From positions 23,866,395-23,930,394 of the forward strand of contig NC_081146.1 in the NCBI RefSeq assembly GCF_958295425.1: a DNA stretch of 64,000 nt. The letters run 5' to 3'. Made by a program: the position numbers and the translations under genes. The notes beneath the pieces were generated by a model. The model did not search any database. It was not told where the DNA came from and was given only the letters and a program-made list of their open reading frames with translations. The stretch comes from Solea solea. Taxonomy: Eukaryota > Chordata > Actinopteri > Pleuronectiformes > Soleidae. This document shows positions 35,940-47,084 of this stretch, in pieces (position 1 is the first letter of the stretch; each line of letters begins with the position of its first letter).

Positions 35940-36430
35940 CCCCCCGCCCCCTCTCTTTCTCCCTGAGCCTCACCCTTGTGTCTTCTTTAAAAAAGGGAGT
36001 AAATCTGTCTATGCGGGTGTGTGAGAGAGAGCCTGTTTGCTTTCTCCCTTGTCTGTCTCTCTCTGAGCCTGCATCTTGTCATCCGCACCTGAACATGACC
36101 CAAACAAACATGATCAGTCTCGGCCCGAGGCCCCCGGCCGCCTCCGTCCGTCTGAACCTTGACAGAAAGCGTTTCCGTTTCTGACCACGAGCCTGAACAT
36201 TAAGTCTTTGTCTCGTGTGTCAAAAGTTTCCCCTCCTTCGTTCTGTATTCACTCCCCGTCTCTCAGCATTAGCCTGCGCCCGGAGCCGTTTCACTGTCTG
36301 AGCCTGAACTTGTTTTTGTCTGTGAACCTGAACGTGTCTCTGTGTACTGTCCTGAATCTCGCTCTAAATTGGTCTCACTATCTGAGCCTGAAGTAGTTTT
36401 TCTCCCTGAACCTGAACATGACCCTGTATT
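35940..36430. repeat. Degenerate minisatellite with CTGAGCCTGAAC core
   Basis: At least ten diverged copies of GAGCCTGAAC or GAACCTGAAC, followed by TTG, ATG or GTG and a TCTGT-type spacer, recur about every 25-45 bases. The strong positional recurrence indicates a decayed tandem array. Confidence 0.7.
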
Positions 36431-36679
36431 CCCCCCCTCATAAATCTGTCACTGTGTCTGAGTCGGGCCCTGAAATCCTCTTTTTCTCCACTTTAAGAAT
36501 AATCCGGAACCTTTCTCCTTCAAAAAAAATAAAAAATATATATATATATACATATGCTGAAATCCAGCAATCTGATTGGTTGTTAGGTGTGTAGTTAGTA
36601 TTAGTTAGTATTAGTATGTAATTAGTAGTTCCAGCTGCAGAGGTACATGGATACACTGGCTGTAAATCTTCAACAACAG
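36431..36679. other. AT-rich spacer
   Basis: Contains an (AT)n run at about 36535-36550 and a short TTAGTATTAG tandem near 36595-36620. No gene. Confidence 0.5.
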
Positions 36680-36764
36680 AGGTGACAAACTGGTGCCTCC
36701 AGGGCCACATGTGCCCCCCCCCAATTAATTACAATGCATCCCGCCACTTAGTATGTATATTTAA

Positions 36765-36975
36765 GCGCTCCAACTAATGATTAATCTGTGATTTGATGTC
36801 AGAAAATGTTGTCCACGACCTAAAATGATTCAGTTTGAATGATTTCCTTGTTACACAGAGCAAAGAAACCAGAAATTATTCATATTTAAGAAGCTGGAAA
36901 ATCAGAAAACACTTCTTCAATTGATTATCAAAATAGAGGGCGATTAATTTAGTAATCAATTAATAATTGAGTGAT
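36765..36975 (+). repeat. 'ATCGATTAAT' repeat family, copy 2
   Basis: Shows CTAATGATTAATCTGTG, GTTGTCCACGACC-AAAATGATT, ACAGAGCAAAGAAACC, AGCTGGAAAATCAG and GCGATTAATTTAGTAATCAA, matching copies at 34650 (reverse) and 37435. Confidence 0.75.
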
Positions 36976-37060
36976 TGAGTAATCAAGTGAAGGCAGACAA
37001 AGTAGTATTTTTGTGGAATTTACCTTTAAAACATGAAGTGTATATACACATAAGCTATAC

Positions 37061-37088
37061 GTGTGTGTGGGTGTGTGTGTGTGTGTGT
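37061..37088. repeat. (GT)n microsatellite
   Basis: GT dinucleotides with one GG interruption. Confidence 0.9.
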
Positions 37089-37231
37089 TCGGTATAAATA
37101 CATTTATTTTACATTTATTTACCAGACTAGACACTCATTGGCCCTCAGGTCATTAAACTTTGACGCCCCTCCCCCTCGTCTAAATACTTTAGATAAACAT
37201 CAATGACCTTATCATCTCAGCCGGCATCCAG

Positions 37232-37252
37232 TTCAGCACCATGGACAGCACC
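37232..37252 (+). promoter_or_regulatory. RE1/NRSE site (REST/NRSF binding)
   Basis: The 21 bases consist of the left half TTCAGCACC, the two bases AT, and the right half GGACAGCACC. The vertebrate RE1 consensus as I know it is TTCAGCACC-(A/G/T)(C/T)-GGACAGCGCC, so only one position differs, at the usual 11-bp half-site spacing. REST represses neuronal genes outside neurons. The nearest downstream gene is the brain-type cortexin at 48851, whose likely promoter lies about 3.4 kb away. The neighbouring SINE-like repeat starts after the motif, so the site does not seem to be part of it. Confidence 0.8.
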
Positions 37253-37395
37253 GAGCCACACGGTGACAAGGTTAGTGAGCAGTGTTGCCTCACAGCGAGA
37301 GGGTGACATGTTCGGATCCCAGATTGATGGAGGGCATTTCTATGTAAGGTTTGCATGTCTCCCTGTGTGTGTGTGGGGGGGGGGGTTCAACTCTG
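37253..37395 (+). repeat. Fragment of a tRNA-like fish repeat
   Basis: CCACACGGTGACAAGGTTAG, GCAGTGTTGCCTCACAGCGAG, TTCGGATCCCAG and GGTTTGCATGTCTCCCTGTG follow the order of the frequent GGTTAGCACTGTTGCCTCACAGC repeat. It ends in a TG/poly-G run (37362-37385). Confidence 0.7.
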
Positions 37396-37434
37396 GTTTA
37401 CTACCACAATCCAATTAGATCATGTTTTAAATGT

Positions 37435-37650
37435 TCATTCCACTCAAATATCACTTTGTGATGTTCTCAAATGTGTTGTTTTGTCCACAAACCAAAATGA
37501 TTAATGATTGTTATCCAGAGCAAAGAAATTAAGAAAATATTCGGAAATCTTGTTTTAATCATGAAAAAAGCTTCAAACCGATTAATTGATAGTTGACGAT
37601 TAATTTAGTAATCGATTAATAATCGATGAATTGTTTCAGCTCTACACTAA
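37435..37650 (+). repeat. 'ATCGATTAAT' repeat family, copy 3
   Basis: Best-preserved copy: TTTTGTCCACAAACCAAAAT, CCAGAGCAAAGAAATTAAG, CTTCAAACCGATTAATTG and TTTAGTAATCGATTAATAAT, ending ATTGTTTCAGCTCTA. Confidence 0.8.
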
Positions 37651-37754
37651 GCTATTACTTTGTCTGAATACTTAATGTTTTAAAGGTTGATTCCATAAAA
37701 ATGCTAATTTATTTTAGTACTTAAAGGTTAAATCCACTCAAATAATCCATTCAT

Positions 37755-37862
37755 TTTCTACCACTTTATCCTCCACAGAGGTTCTGTGCCAATCTCAGCT
37801 GACAACCGGGGCTGGAACCTGGGTCAAGAGTGCTAACCACTAGACCAACCATGTGGCCCACT
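37755..37862 (-). repeat. Reverse fragment of the tRNA-like fish repeat
   Basis: On the minus strand it reads GGGCCACATGGTTGGTCTAG / TGGTTAGCACTCTTG, GGTTCCAGCC and GTCAGCTGAGATTGG, with GGATAAAGTGGTAGAAAATG beyond. Equivalent ends are seen at 40360-40420 and 45520-45590. Confidence 0.7.
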
Positions 37863-39335
37863 CAAATAATACTTTGTCTTAATTCTGCTAATTCAGCTGC
37901 TGCTGCTGCTTGAAAAAGAGATTTTAAATCTAAATAAAGGTTAATTATAAAAAAGTGAAATGATCAGTATTGACTGTCGAAATGTAGAATCACAATTTTG
38001 GACCAAATTGTTTCACTAGAAGCAGCTGTAATCGTTAACTCACTGAAAAAAAAAATAGTATTTTTTTTGTATAAAACGTTCAAGGGTGAAATGAAGGAGT
38101 TGCTGTGTTTGTTGTCAGTCTGTGTCGATGTGCTTTAACATGTGTCAAAGTAGAATCTCACGCTTCTCTGATGTTTCTCTTCAGAGGCGAGAGCTCGTAG
38201 CAGAGAGAGACTGACACAACTGCAGCACCAACCAATCAGACGCCTCCACTCTACTGCCCCGTCCAATCAGCAACACCCACACACACACACACACACTCAC
38301 ACTCACACACAGTCTTTCATAACCTTGTCATGTGCAGTGTGTGGTTTTTAAATATTTCCATGCTTTGTGCCAACTTTAACTTTAGTTCCTTCTCTTTTTT
38401 TTTTGCCACAAACATGCAGGAGACGGAGTCATAAAGTGTGAGGATTTTCATGACGGTGTCACTGTTTAATCTAGAAGAAACAGAATTTATAATCTCATTC
38501 AGATTTAAGCTCTGGCCTCATTTATGGTGTCTGAAGTAACTGTTGAAATTAGTTTCCTATTTCTCACAACAATGGTGTTTAGATCTTATATAGATTTCTG
38601 CGCTGCACACAGGAAGTGATTGATTGTTGTTTTTTTATTGTGAAGTCAGACTCTGACATTGCTCTCGTAAAATGAGACAACTGCAAACGGGAAGGAGTGA
38701 ATTCTACTCCTCAAAACCTCAGTGGTTCTGCAGTTAAAGCACCGCCGCCGGTGTATACACACAAACGCTCCCTCAGGTCAGAGGGCCGTCTGAAAACAGG
38801 CAGCTTCTAAATAATCTCACATTGTTTCTATTCACTAAGACCAAACAGAGGCAGAAGAATAACAACAAAGGTTCAGCGCAGCCGCAGCTTGAAGCCATAA
38901 ACAGACGTTATTCCACTTATAAGCTTTTTATTAAGATGGAGAATCATTTATATGAGTTTGATTCATATGCGTCCCGTCCCCTGCAGTCCTGCCTGATCTC
39001 CACCGGGTGGAGATGCTGAGCTGCGTTTGGATGTTTGAAGACTGACAGCTCTCCAGAGTCACTGTGTGACCTCTTCATGGACACTCATATTCTCTAAGAG
39101 CTCAGAGGGGATTTTTTATCTGTAGAAATCTCACTGCTGGTCACTGACCTCGTCAGGACCAGTAGTCCTCATGGAGACCAGAACCTGGTCCTAATGATGT
39201 AGAACCTTGTTTCTGAGAAACTGTTCAAATTTAAGCTGATTCATTAAATACTAATTTTGCAAAGTTGATGCATTTTTGTAACTTTTGAAACTTTTCTATG
39301 CGAAGAGTTTAGTGTTCTTATTCAAGTTAAAGCTG
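37863..39335. other. Intergenic upstream of cortexin, no gene seen
   Basis: Contains an AC run at about 38277-38310, and at 39130-39235 a partial copy (TCACTGACCTCGTCAGGACC) of the family at 32065. I saw no exon. Confidence 0.5.
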
Positions 39336-39480
39336 CAGTGTGTAACTTTTGATGCAAGCGGCGTTCTTCATCTGTCAATCAAAACTATCAGACCTGACTG
39401 AGGGAGTGTTTGCGTATGTACAGAGGCAGTGCAGGGGCGGGTGGGGGACAAGAATGGATGTTCCTGTGTGCAGCGCGGAT
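39336..39480 (+). repeat. Fragment of an interspersed repeat
   Basis: GCTGCAGTGTGTAACTTTTG followed by TGTCAATCAAAACTATCAGA and CTGAGGGAGTG resembles the end of a repeat I recall from many fish. Recognition is by eye. Confidence 0.45.
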
Positions 39481-39584
39481 CATGTTTCCGTGTGATCTTA
39501 ACGCTGCTGTAGTTTCAATTAAAGAAAACAAAACAGATTTTTGTTGGAGTTAAGCGTCTGTGCGTCACATTGTGATGACAGGGT

Positions 39585-39780
39585 GAGGGTGGTTCAGTGG
39601 TAGAGCGAGTTGTCATCCAATTGGAAGGTTGGGAATTTGATTCAACTCCGTCTACACATCAATTACAATAACTCCATGTTGTGTGTGAATGGGTATGGGT
39701 GAGATGTGTGGTGGAAAACTGCTCTGCACATAGATGTACTACTGTATGAATGTGTGAGTGAATGGACCAGTAAAATAGCA
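39585..39780 (+). repeat. tRNA-derived SINE-like repeat
   Basis: GGGTGGTTCAGTGGTAGAGC is a clear tRNA-type box A and GGGAATTTGATTC lies at box B distance. The body has AACTCCATGTTGTGTGTGAA and TGAATGTGTGAGTGAATGG. The cloverleaf is not intact, so this is a repeat and not a tRNA gene. Confidence 0.7.
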
Positions 39781-39989
39781 CAATAACCTATGAAAAACAA
39801 AAACTCTGATTTTTTTTTCCTTTGTTTTCATTTAAAGAAGTCTCTTTTTACAAAACATGACATTTTTAAGTGCAATTTCAACAATATTATGCCTAAATTC
39901 ACCATTTACACATCACACTGTATCTATAAAGGCACAACCATCTAGTCACAGATATCTGGAAGTGAAAAATATAGTATTTCACATTATGA

Positions 39990-40078
39990 TTAGATAACTA
40001 ATTCATCCTGCGGGGCCTGACTGGACCCTCTGGTGGGCTGGTTCTGCCCCGCAGGCCATACGTTTGACACCCCTGCTC
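39990..40078 (-). mobile_element. hAT-type terminal fragment
   Basis: Minus strand starts AGCAGGGGTGTCAAACGTATG, the terminus of hAT/Charlie-type elements, followed by GGCCTGCGGGGCAGAACC. Only one end is recognisable. Confidence 0.6.
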
Positions 40079-40079
40079 T

Positions 40080-40425
40080 AAATTGTGCACTGCCACAGGG
40101 TATATTGCCAGTCCAGAGTATTGATAAATGGGAGCATAAGAAACAAAACGGAGACAAATCAAATATGTGGATCACCGAGAAAATCAGTGAAGGTTGGTTG
40201 CTGGTTTGCATCCCAGTGGCATGTTGCATGTTCTCCCTGCGTGTGCATGTCTCCGTTTTCCTCCCACATGTCCAAAAACACGCAGAGGTTGAATGGACAC
40301 TGTGTGTTGTCCCTGTGATGGACCGGTGACCTGTCCAGAGTGTACCCGTACCCTGCCTTTTGCCCTTTGTCAGCTGGGATTGGCACCACCAGCCCTGGAT
40401 GGATGGATGGGTGGATGAAAAGGCA
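40080..40425 (+). repeat. Larger fragment of the tRNA-like fish repeat
   Basis: Contains AGACAAATCAAATATGTGGA, GGCATGTTGCATGTTCTCCC / TGCGTGTGCATGTCTCC, CCTCCCACATGTCCAAAAAC, CCTGTGATGGACCGGTGACC and TTTGTCAGCTGGGATTGGC, ending in a GGATGGATGGATG tail. This is the classic order of the family, also seen in part at 37253, 37755 and 45480. It explains the long minus-strand open frame here. Confidence 0.8.
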
Positions 40426-40660
40426 GGTACCATGACCTGTAGAGGAGAAGTGAATCGTTTTATCAGATGGTCGGGTTTAAAGGGGATAATTGGCTGCAGA
40501 AACACCTGAATCAGTCCACCTCTGCTGAGTGATGACATCTTTTTGTGTCTTGTTTGTGATCACTGGCCGAAGTTGCAGATTTCACATGAGGGGCCACACC
40601 TTCTCCTCCTCATCTGCTTGGAGGAGCACATACAGTATAGATGTAGCCCCTACCTGGAGG

Positions 40661-40674
40661 ATTGCTATGGCAAC
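40661..40674 (+). promoter_or_regulatory. RFX-type X-box near the probable cortexin promoter
   Basis: ATTGCTATGGCAAC differs at one base from the palindromic RFX consensus GTTGC(C/T)ATGGCAAC. It lies about 170 bp before the candidate first-exon donor. RFX factors act in neurons and ciliated cells. Motif match only. Confidence 0.5.
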
Positions 40675-40689
40675 AGGTTGCCAGTGGCG

Positions 40690-40842
40690 ACGGGGTAGCA
40701 CTACGTCCCTGCCTTCATGTCTGCGGGGATGAGCGGCGCGTCAGGACGACGAGGAGGAGGAGGAGGAGGAGAGAAGAGAGAGGGGGGGAAAACACCCAGA
40801 GAGAGGGAAGAGAGGAGCAGAAGCAGCAGCGGAGAAGAGTGA
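40690..40842 (+). other. Candidate non-coding first exon and promoter of the cortexin gene
   Basis: CpG-rich DNA (GCGGCGCGTCAGGACGACG), a GGA run (40749-40770) and purine-rich sequence end in GAAGAGTGAG followed by GTGAGTCTG, a strong donor at 40843. CpG enrichment continues to about 41040, as in a CpG-island promoter, and no other gene is near. As I recall, cortexin genes carry their whole ORF in one exon preceded by untranslated exon(s), which fits. The transcription start is unknown, so the left limit is arbitrary. Confidence 0.5.
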
Positions 40843-43800
40843 GGTGAGTCTGTCTCAGTCAACACAGACACAAACCGCATCTGCATCTGCTGCTGCTGCT
40901 GCTGCGAGGCTTTTGTGTTGTTCTGTGAGGAGCCCGTGAAAGACGCACGCGTCTGTTCTCTGCCGCTGCGTTAAGTTGTTTTCGCGATCCATCGGAATGG
41001 AGAACCGGGGCTGACGGAGATCCCCGAGCTGAGCTGCCCTTCTGATACCAACAGGTTAGAGGAGTGAACCCCTCACCTTCATCCCCACCATCATCATCAT
41101 CATCATCATTATTATTCTTGTTATTAGGCTTTTTCATTGTCATTTATGAGCGGCTGGTTTCCAGCTGTGAGGGTGGAGACTGGAAACATTGATTCCTCCA
41201 CGTGTCTCCAGCGGAGCCTTCTTTTACTCCTCAAACAAACAAAAACAAAGACATTAAGAGGCTATATATGTATATGTATACACGGAGATTAATTTAAATG
41301 GCGGCGCATTGAGTTGTTAGTGTAATTTCTGGCGTTGAGCTGCTGCTGATTCTTCCATTCAGCGTGAAATTTCAACGGATCAGGCAAAAAAAAAATAATC
41401 ATACAGATGAGGCAATTATAGTGTAAAAAAAACACAATCCAAAAATCATCTAAATGCTTGGGAAGAAGATTATTGAGTCATGATGTTTGATGTAAATGTA
41501 ATTTGCAGAGGTAAGTTTGTTGCACAGGGAAAATCAAATTAGAAAATGCACAACAGAGACATTAGATTTTAAACATTGGCGTTAAAATACAACAGAAACA
41601 GTAAAAGTGTGATTTAAAAACAACAAAAAGCCCACAGATCAGTACGTGTCCTAAAATACAGCACACAGCCGACTGATTTGAAATTATACAACTAAATAAA
41701 ATGAAATTATAACGACAAAGTTCAAAGTGGAAAACTCCTCATATGACAAGGCTGAAATTTAAAATGAAAAGTGTTGCAACTCAGTCGAGGCCATTTTAAA
41801 ATGTCATTGTAGGCTGAAGGATGTTTGTGATAATGAAATGTCTGAAAACTGACACAGCAACATTTCTCTCTCACACGCACGCACACAGACACACACTTTT
41901 CTTCCTTAAAGCCTAAGCTTAACCCCAATGTTTATGCCAGAAAAGGACCCAAAATTGTCCTAAATGTACCATAAATTATTGATTTATTGATCAATTGATT
42001 GATTTTAATATAGTATAAATACAGCAGGGCCTCTTAAAATGATCCAGTGTGTTTTACCGATTTACCGACACTGAAAACATTAACACTATATATCATTAAA
42101 AAATATATATATTAAACAGGTTATTATATATATTAAAACAAATGCAGCCAAATGCAACATCCCCTATCCCATAATGAAGTTAAATAAGGAACCCCGTCAC
42201 ACTCAGTCAGCCTGCGCTCAGTCTTTAATTGTTGCTAAGACTCTTAAAGGATTTGGCAGATTTCATTTTAGATTCTTTTTTTCACTTGTCACAGTTTAGT
42301 CTTTGTGCTTCTTCGCTGTTTTCATCCCCTGTCACCACGGCAACCATGCCCCTGATGGTTTATATTTGTACACCTGCACGGAAATAACTTAACTTTTAAC
42401 TCTGTTTTTTACTCTCTGTCTATTATATCACAGCTTCACAGGGGGGATTATTATTATTATTATTATTGTCCTTTTTTATTCCCCTTAAACCCTGACTCCA
42501 AGTTTAGAAGCAGATCATAAATGTAGCATCTCTCCCTCTGAAGTCGTCGTCGTGAGGCTTAAATGTTAAGATGTAACACATGATGCACATGATGAAGGAG
42601 GTCTTTTGAAGAATATTATTATGTAACCTGCAAACGAGCAGCAGAGTGAGTGGATTCTGCCCCCGAGTGCTAATACTCTGTGACCTCGCTGTGCTGTTGG
42701 AGGACGAGAAGACCATGAGATGATGGTTTGACAGTAAAACGCTGATGGGTTTAACAGAGAGAAGAAAAAAAACTCTATCCCTTATACATTTTTCTTCCCC
42801 CCCACCACGAGGGAATGAATCACTGCTGTGAAATATCATTTTTAGAGTATTTAAGTGTGATGGATTACAGGCCGCTGATCAGCCAGACTCGGCTCAAGTC
42901 CTCCGTCTCCTGAGATCTTTTTTTTTTTAAGATAATATGTATATTTCTGAGAGCCATCATGTCTCTCTGAGCACGTCTCTTCTTCCAGTTTAGTTTAAAA
43001 TGCATATATTTCTGAGCGATTGGACTGTAAATCTGACAATCTGATCAGAAAATGAGTGCAGTGCAGGCCTTTAAAGCTCAAGTTATTCAGCAGACACTGT
43101 GTTTTTATGCTGACGCAGCAGCAAAGCAGCAACAAAAACAACAACAACATTCAAAAAGTGTTTAACTTTGACTCTGCTCTCAGCTTCAGCGTTGACCTTT
43201 CATCCGTCTGTGACTGCTTGCACATTTTAAAAAGCCCTCACCTCAACCTGAACTTCCAGACAAACTGATGTAGATAAATGGTTTTGGACCTTTTGGGTCC
43301 ATGTGGGTCAAGGGAAGATTAATGTAAAGGAGGAAAAACCTCTGCTTTTCTTATGAATTAACGACACAAGTTGAACTGAAGCATAACTTGTTTTTTGAAA
43401 ATGACAAACAAACCAACAGGGACCGACGCCCAGCCAGGGTTTCCCCTGTGAGACGTTGTTTTTGTATTATTACTTTTATGCAAAGCATGAATAATGAATA
43501 CATTTTTATTTCCACTTGTTTTTGTCTCTTGAAGACATTTTTTTTCAACATACATTTCAAGGCCTAACCTGGGCAATAACTCAGCAACAATAACCACAAA
43601 ACCAAACTTTGAATGTTAAAAAGCAGCAAACAGAACAACAACAGTACACAATAACACTGAACTCATATTCTCTTAATTTAAATGACAGTCCTTAATGATT
43701 TGTTTTGACATTTTTAAGGCACTGAAACAAGTCTATATTTAACATTAGTGTTCTCACTTTACCATTTTCAAATATAAACAACTCTTCTGAATTATAATTC

Positions 43801-44929
43801 ATATATAATTCTCTTAATTTTTGTTGATTTTGAATACAGTTGTGTTCAGATTCATGTTTAGAATGACATAATTGCGATGCGATCGATAATTATCAAGCAT
43901 GGTTGATCAAATGTAGAAAATGTGACGTTGCTCCAAACAGCGGCTCGACTGCAGACTGCGTTCGTTTTGATTTGGAGGAGAAAAGAGTTGAGTTTCAGTT
44001 GTAAATAAAGTTATGTGCTCTAATACAGAAAAGTGGCGAAGCAAGGCGTCGTGATGCATTTTTAAATGCAATCAAATCAAACCGTCGACAGGATAATTGT
44101 AATTTAATGGAATCGTTAGACCTGAGAAGAGGCACAGCCTGAGTTGTTGAAAAAACAAAAGCTGAGATCAGTAAGAAGGAGATGTGTTGCAGGGTTTTTC
44201 GAGAACATTCTGCTGTGTTTTTGAGGAAAAGGATGTTTATTTTCTTAACCTGGTGACATTTGGTGCCTGACTCTAACCAGGGATGCTTTTCATCAGCCTC
44301 ATTTCAGCCCCAGACGTGGCACGAGCTGTTAAAGCACTGATATGCACATGTTGACATGTACATAAGTCATTTTTGGTTCAGAAATGTGAGCTCACTCCTG
44401 TTTGTGGTTTGCAGAAATGATCAATGACAACGTAATCCCTGAGACAGGGGGTGGAGACGTCAGGCCTGTGAGTAATAGGCTCAGATAATGTATCTGACTG
44501 CTGTTAGTTATGTCCCCCGAAAACAATGGGAATGTTGAACCAACCTTTAAATAAAAACGAGACATTTCCCTGAGGATTCACTGATTTCATAAAAAAATGA
44601 TTTGCGACGGCACGGCGGCGCTCCTCCTGCAGAGGGAGGGGAAGACGGAGTGGGAGATGGATTTTTGCGGCAAACATTCAGTCATAATTTGCTCAGCAGG
44701 AGAAACAACATCAAATGGGGAGCAGTCCTGCGGCTAGGTTTTGAATAATGAATTTAAATCAGACAAATGAAACATCGCCAAATTCAAACCTGATCCAGAA
44801 ATGATCCACAGAGAAAACTCCCAACTTTCTCTTTCTCTTTGAGGCTCTAATGCTCTAACTAACTAACCTAACCTGCCGTCAGCTAATCCTCAATCAATCA
44901 AACTTAACCTACCTTTCAACCCCCATGGT

Positions 44930-45080
44930 TCTCAAACTGTGGTACGTGTACCACCAGTGTTACATGAGCCCAGAAATACTGTTCTATTGTGTATATATAA
45001 AAAATAAAAGAGTCACTTTATCCCTCGCTACATCTTAATCTGATTTCACTATACCAGTAATATAGTAATATCAGCTAGAC
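44930..45080. mobile_element. hAT-type element fragment, family shared with 10790-10850
   Basis: CATGGTTCTCAAACTGTGGT and ACGTGTACCACCAGTG are the start of a hAT-type element. The segment GAGTCACTTTATCCCTCGCT...TTTCACTATACCAGT matches 10799-10846, so both are remnants of one family. Confidence 0.6.
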
Positions 45081-45479
45081 AATCAGCTAATAAATCATAG
45101 CTGATTGTCATTAGCTCCTCCCATCACATGAGTGTGGACCGACCCATGTGCTTCATACGCAGGAGAGGACCTCCCTCTCCTAAAAGCTCCGCCCATATCC
45201 CCCGCGTGTTTTTAGTTTGTTTATTGTCCGACTCTCTTTTAGATTCTTTTCATGTTTTTAGGTTTCTTTTAGCACTGTATGCAACATACAAGCAGCTGAT
45301 GAGGAGAACAACCAACAGGAGGCGCCCTCTCCCTCTCTCTTGCTCTGATTTGTCAAATTTGCAAGGCTGCAAATCTTAATATAAATCCGCAAATCATGTA
45401 CAGGATATGTTTTGTAACTTAATTCAAACTTAATCTTATGCATGTTATTTAAAACCTATACACATAAATCTTACTGGCT

Positions 45480-45595
45480 AACTGTCCAGGGTGTGATCAC
45501 GCCTATCGCCCTATGTCAGCTGAGATTGGTGCAGCAGCACCCGCCCGCGACCCTCATGTGGAGGATAAAGCGGTAGAAGATGGATGCATGGATAC
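45480..45595 (+). repeat. 3' part of the tRNA-like fish repeat
   Basis: CTGTCCAGGGTGTGATCACG, CCTATGTCAGCTGAGATTGG, CGACCCTCATGTGGAGGATA and AGCGGTAGAAGATGGATG match the end of the copy at 40080-40425. Confidence 0.75.
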
Positions 45596-45639
45596 ACATA
45601 ACTCTGAAGTAAAAAAGTTTAGTCTGCAAATTTGTTTGG

Positions 45640-45706
45640 GGACCCAAAGCAAATCTCCCGTGACCAATCTGTGAGTCCCGACACAGTCTTTGGGAATCAC
45701 TGGTCT
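45640..45706 (-). mobile_element. hAT-type right end
   Basis: Minus strand begins CAGTGATTCCCAAAGACTG, then GGGACTCACAGATTGG and GGGAGATTTGC, the CAGTGGTTCCCAAAG...GGGTCGCGACCC layout of a hAT end. Confidence 0.6.
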
Positions 45707-46089
45707 ACAGGAGACGAGGGTTTTAAAGCCCTCTCCCTGATCACTTTATTTACATTATGCTGAAAGATTATAATGGAATTATTGATCATTAAAGCCAAAA
45801 ATATATTGCCTACTGCGGCTTTAAATCAAGTCTTGTGAACTGGACACATTTTGTCCAATCTGTTGCAACCACTGTCGAGCATGAAGCTGGAACACGTGGC
45901 TACCTCATGATGGATTAACCTGCCCTGATGCTCTGGGGCAAAAACAATCTGCCACTTTTCTGACTCTATGATTGTTTTTTGTTTCTACCCGGGCTTTGAG
46001 TTTGCTTTGTGTTGCGGCTGGATTAAAAGACAACGCTGGTGTTGTACTGACATGTTGGGGCCCCGCCATACATACTCTCTGTATTCTGT

Positions 46090-46345
46090 GTCAGGAGAAA
46101 GCTCCTATAGACTATGTTTAAAAACTGACTTAGCACCAGGAAGTAGCAGTTAGTCACTGCTAGCCACTGAAGGTCTATGGAAACATTCGATTCTACTTCT
46201 CACTTGATTTGAAATGTCTTTAAACGTTTTTCCCGAGGAGAAAATGCTTCCATTGCCAGTCTCAGTTCTTCTTTGATAGAATATGATGTCAGTTTTGTAA
46301 ATGTTGTTCCCATTAAGAGGAAAATACTTAGTAGAATTGGACACC
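46090..46345. repeat. Interspersed repeat, second copy of the 21690-22035 family
   Basis: GATGTCAGTTTTGTAAATG then TTGTTCCCATTAAGAGGAAA matches the segment at 21845-21885. CACCAGGAAGTAGCAG upstream is also shared in position. Confidence 0.6.
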
Positions 46346-46675
46346 AGTGTGAGTGACAGCTAGTATCATCAAAATCTAGTTGCAGGTGATTCCTGTGAAC
46401 TTGGGGTTGCCAAAACCACATAGCGCCAGTCAAACTGAGGTTAAAAACAGAAGTTTGTTTTGTGGCAATGAGGTAGGCAATGTGGAAGTTACCTAGTGCC
46501 CCAAATTGAGAGGGGGGCCTCCAACGGACAACTGATACAGCCAACAACTGATAATATAACATTCCTCCCCAATGTCAGGCACGGACGAAAATGGAGTACA
46601 AATTGGCCTTACGCCTTGCACCAGTAACCCAGGAAAGATTTTTTGTGTTTGAGTGTTGAGTGGTCAGTTGTAGAA

Positions 46676-46888
46676 ATGGCGAGAGAAGACACAGGAGGAG
46701 GGCCGTAGGTAGAGGATGCACCAGCAGTATTGTTTCGTTCTCCTGTGTGGGAGTATTTCGGATTTTGCGTTACCAACGATGACGGCAGTAAAAATTGGTG
46801 GATAAAACTGTGCAACACCTCGAATATGTTCACCCATCTACGGAGACACGATTTTGTGAACCGCTCCACGCCTACGCCACAGAATTGA
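46676..46888 (+). pseudogene. hAT transposase remnant, BED-type zinc-finger N-terminus
   Basis: From ATG at 46676 the frame reads MAREDTGGGP, a TAG stop, VEDAPAVLFR, SPVWEYFGF, then WWIKLC and NTSNMFTHLRRHDF, and ends at TGA 46886-46888. The aromatic start (VWEYFGF), a Cys, and the HLRRHxF end are hallmarks of BED fingers of hAT/ZBED transposases. The Cys pair is incomplete, apparently because of a short deletion between the LC and NTSNM parts. The in-frame stop and the missing catalytic domain show it is dead. The adjacent GTTCTC/CAGTG hAT ends suggest the wider 45-47 kb area is hAT debris. Confidence 0.7.
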
Positions 46889-47084
46889 CACCATGGTCGT
46901 TTGTAAACGCAATATCGGGGTACAACCCAAAGGGGGCTGTCAAGATTGCAGATCTATGAGGTCAATACATGTCCGTTGGGGGTGGGGTGGATTGGGCAGT
47001 GGTGTGACGGTTCAAAGAGGGGCCCCCGGAGACTCTAGAAACAGCTCTGGCTGCAGGCAACTGGAATTGCTTAAGTTACCTTGA

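Larger units (their letters stand above)
36680..37170. mobile_element. hAT-type non-autonomous element, probably with a nested repeat
   Basis: The left end has AGAGGTGACAAACTGGTGCC and the right end is the complement of GGAGGGGCGTCAAAGTTTAA, both variants of the AGGGGTGTCAAACT hAT terminus. Next to both ends are GGCCACATGTG or GGCCCTCAGGTC words, as expected for this family. Between them lie the copy of the 'ATCGATTAAT' repeat at 36765-36975 and a GT run at 37061-37088. Target duplications are not clear. Confidence 0.5.

Noticed and set aside
39585..39660. tRNA gene
   Set aside because: Boxes A and B are present but the cloverleaf is broken and the downstream body is that of a dispersed repeat.
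39990..40538. 182-codon minus-strand frame
   Set aside because: It runs through a hAT end and a tRNA-like interspersed repeat recognised by their DNA words.
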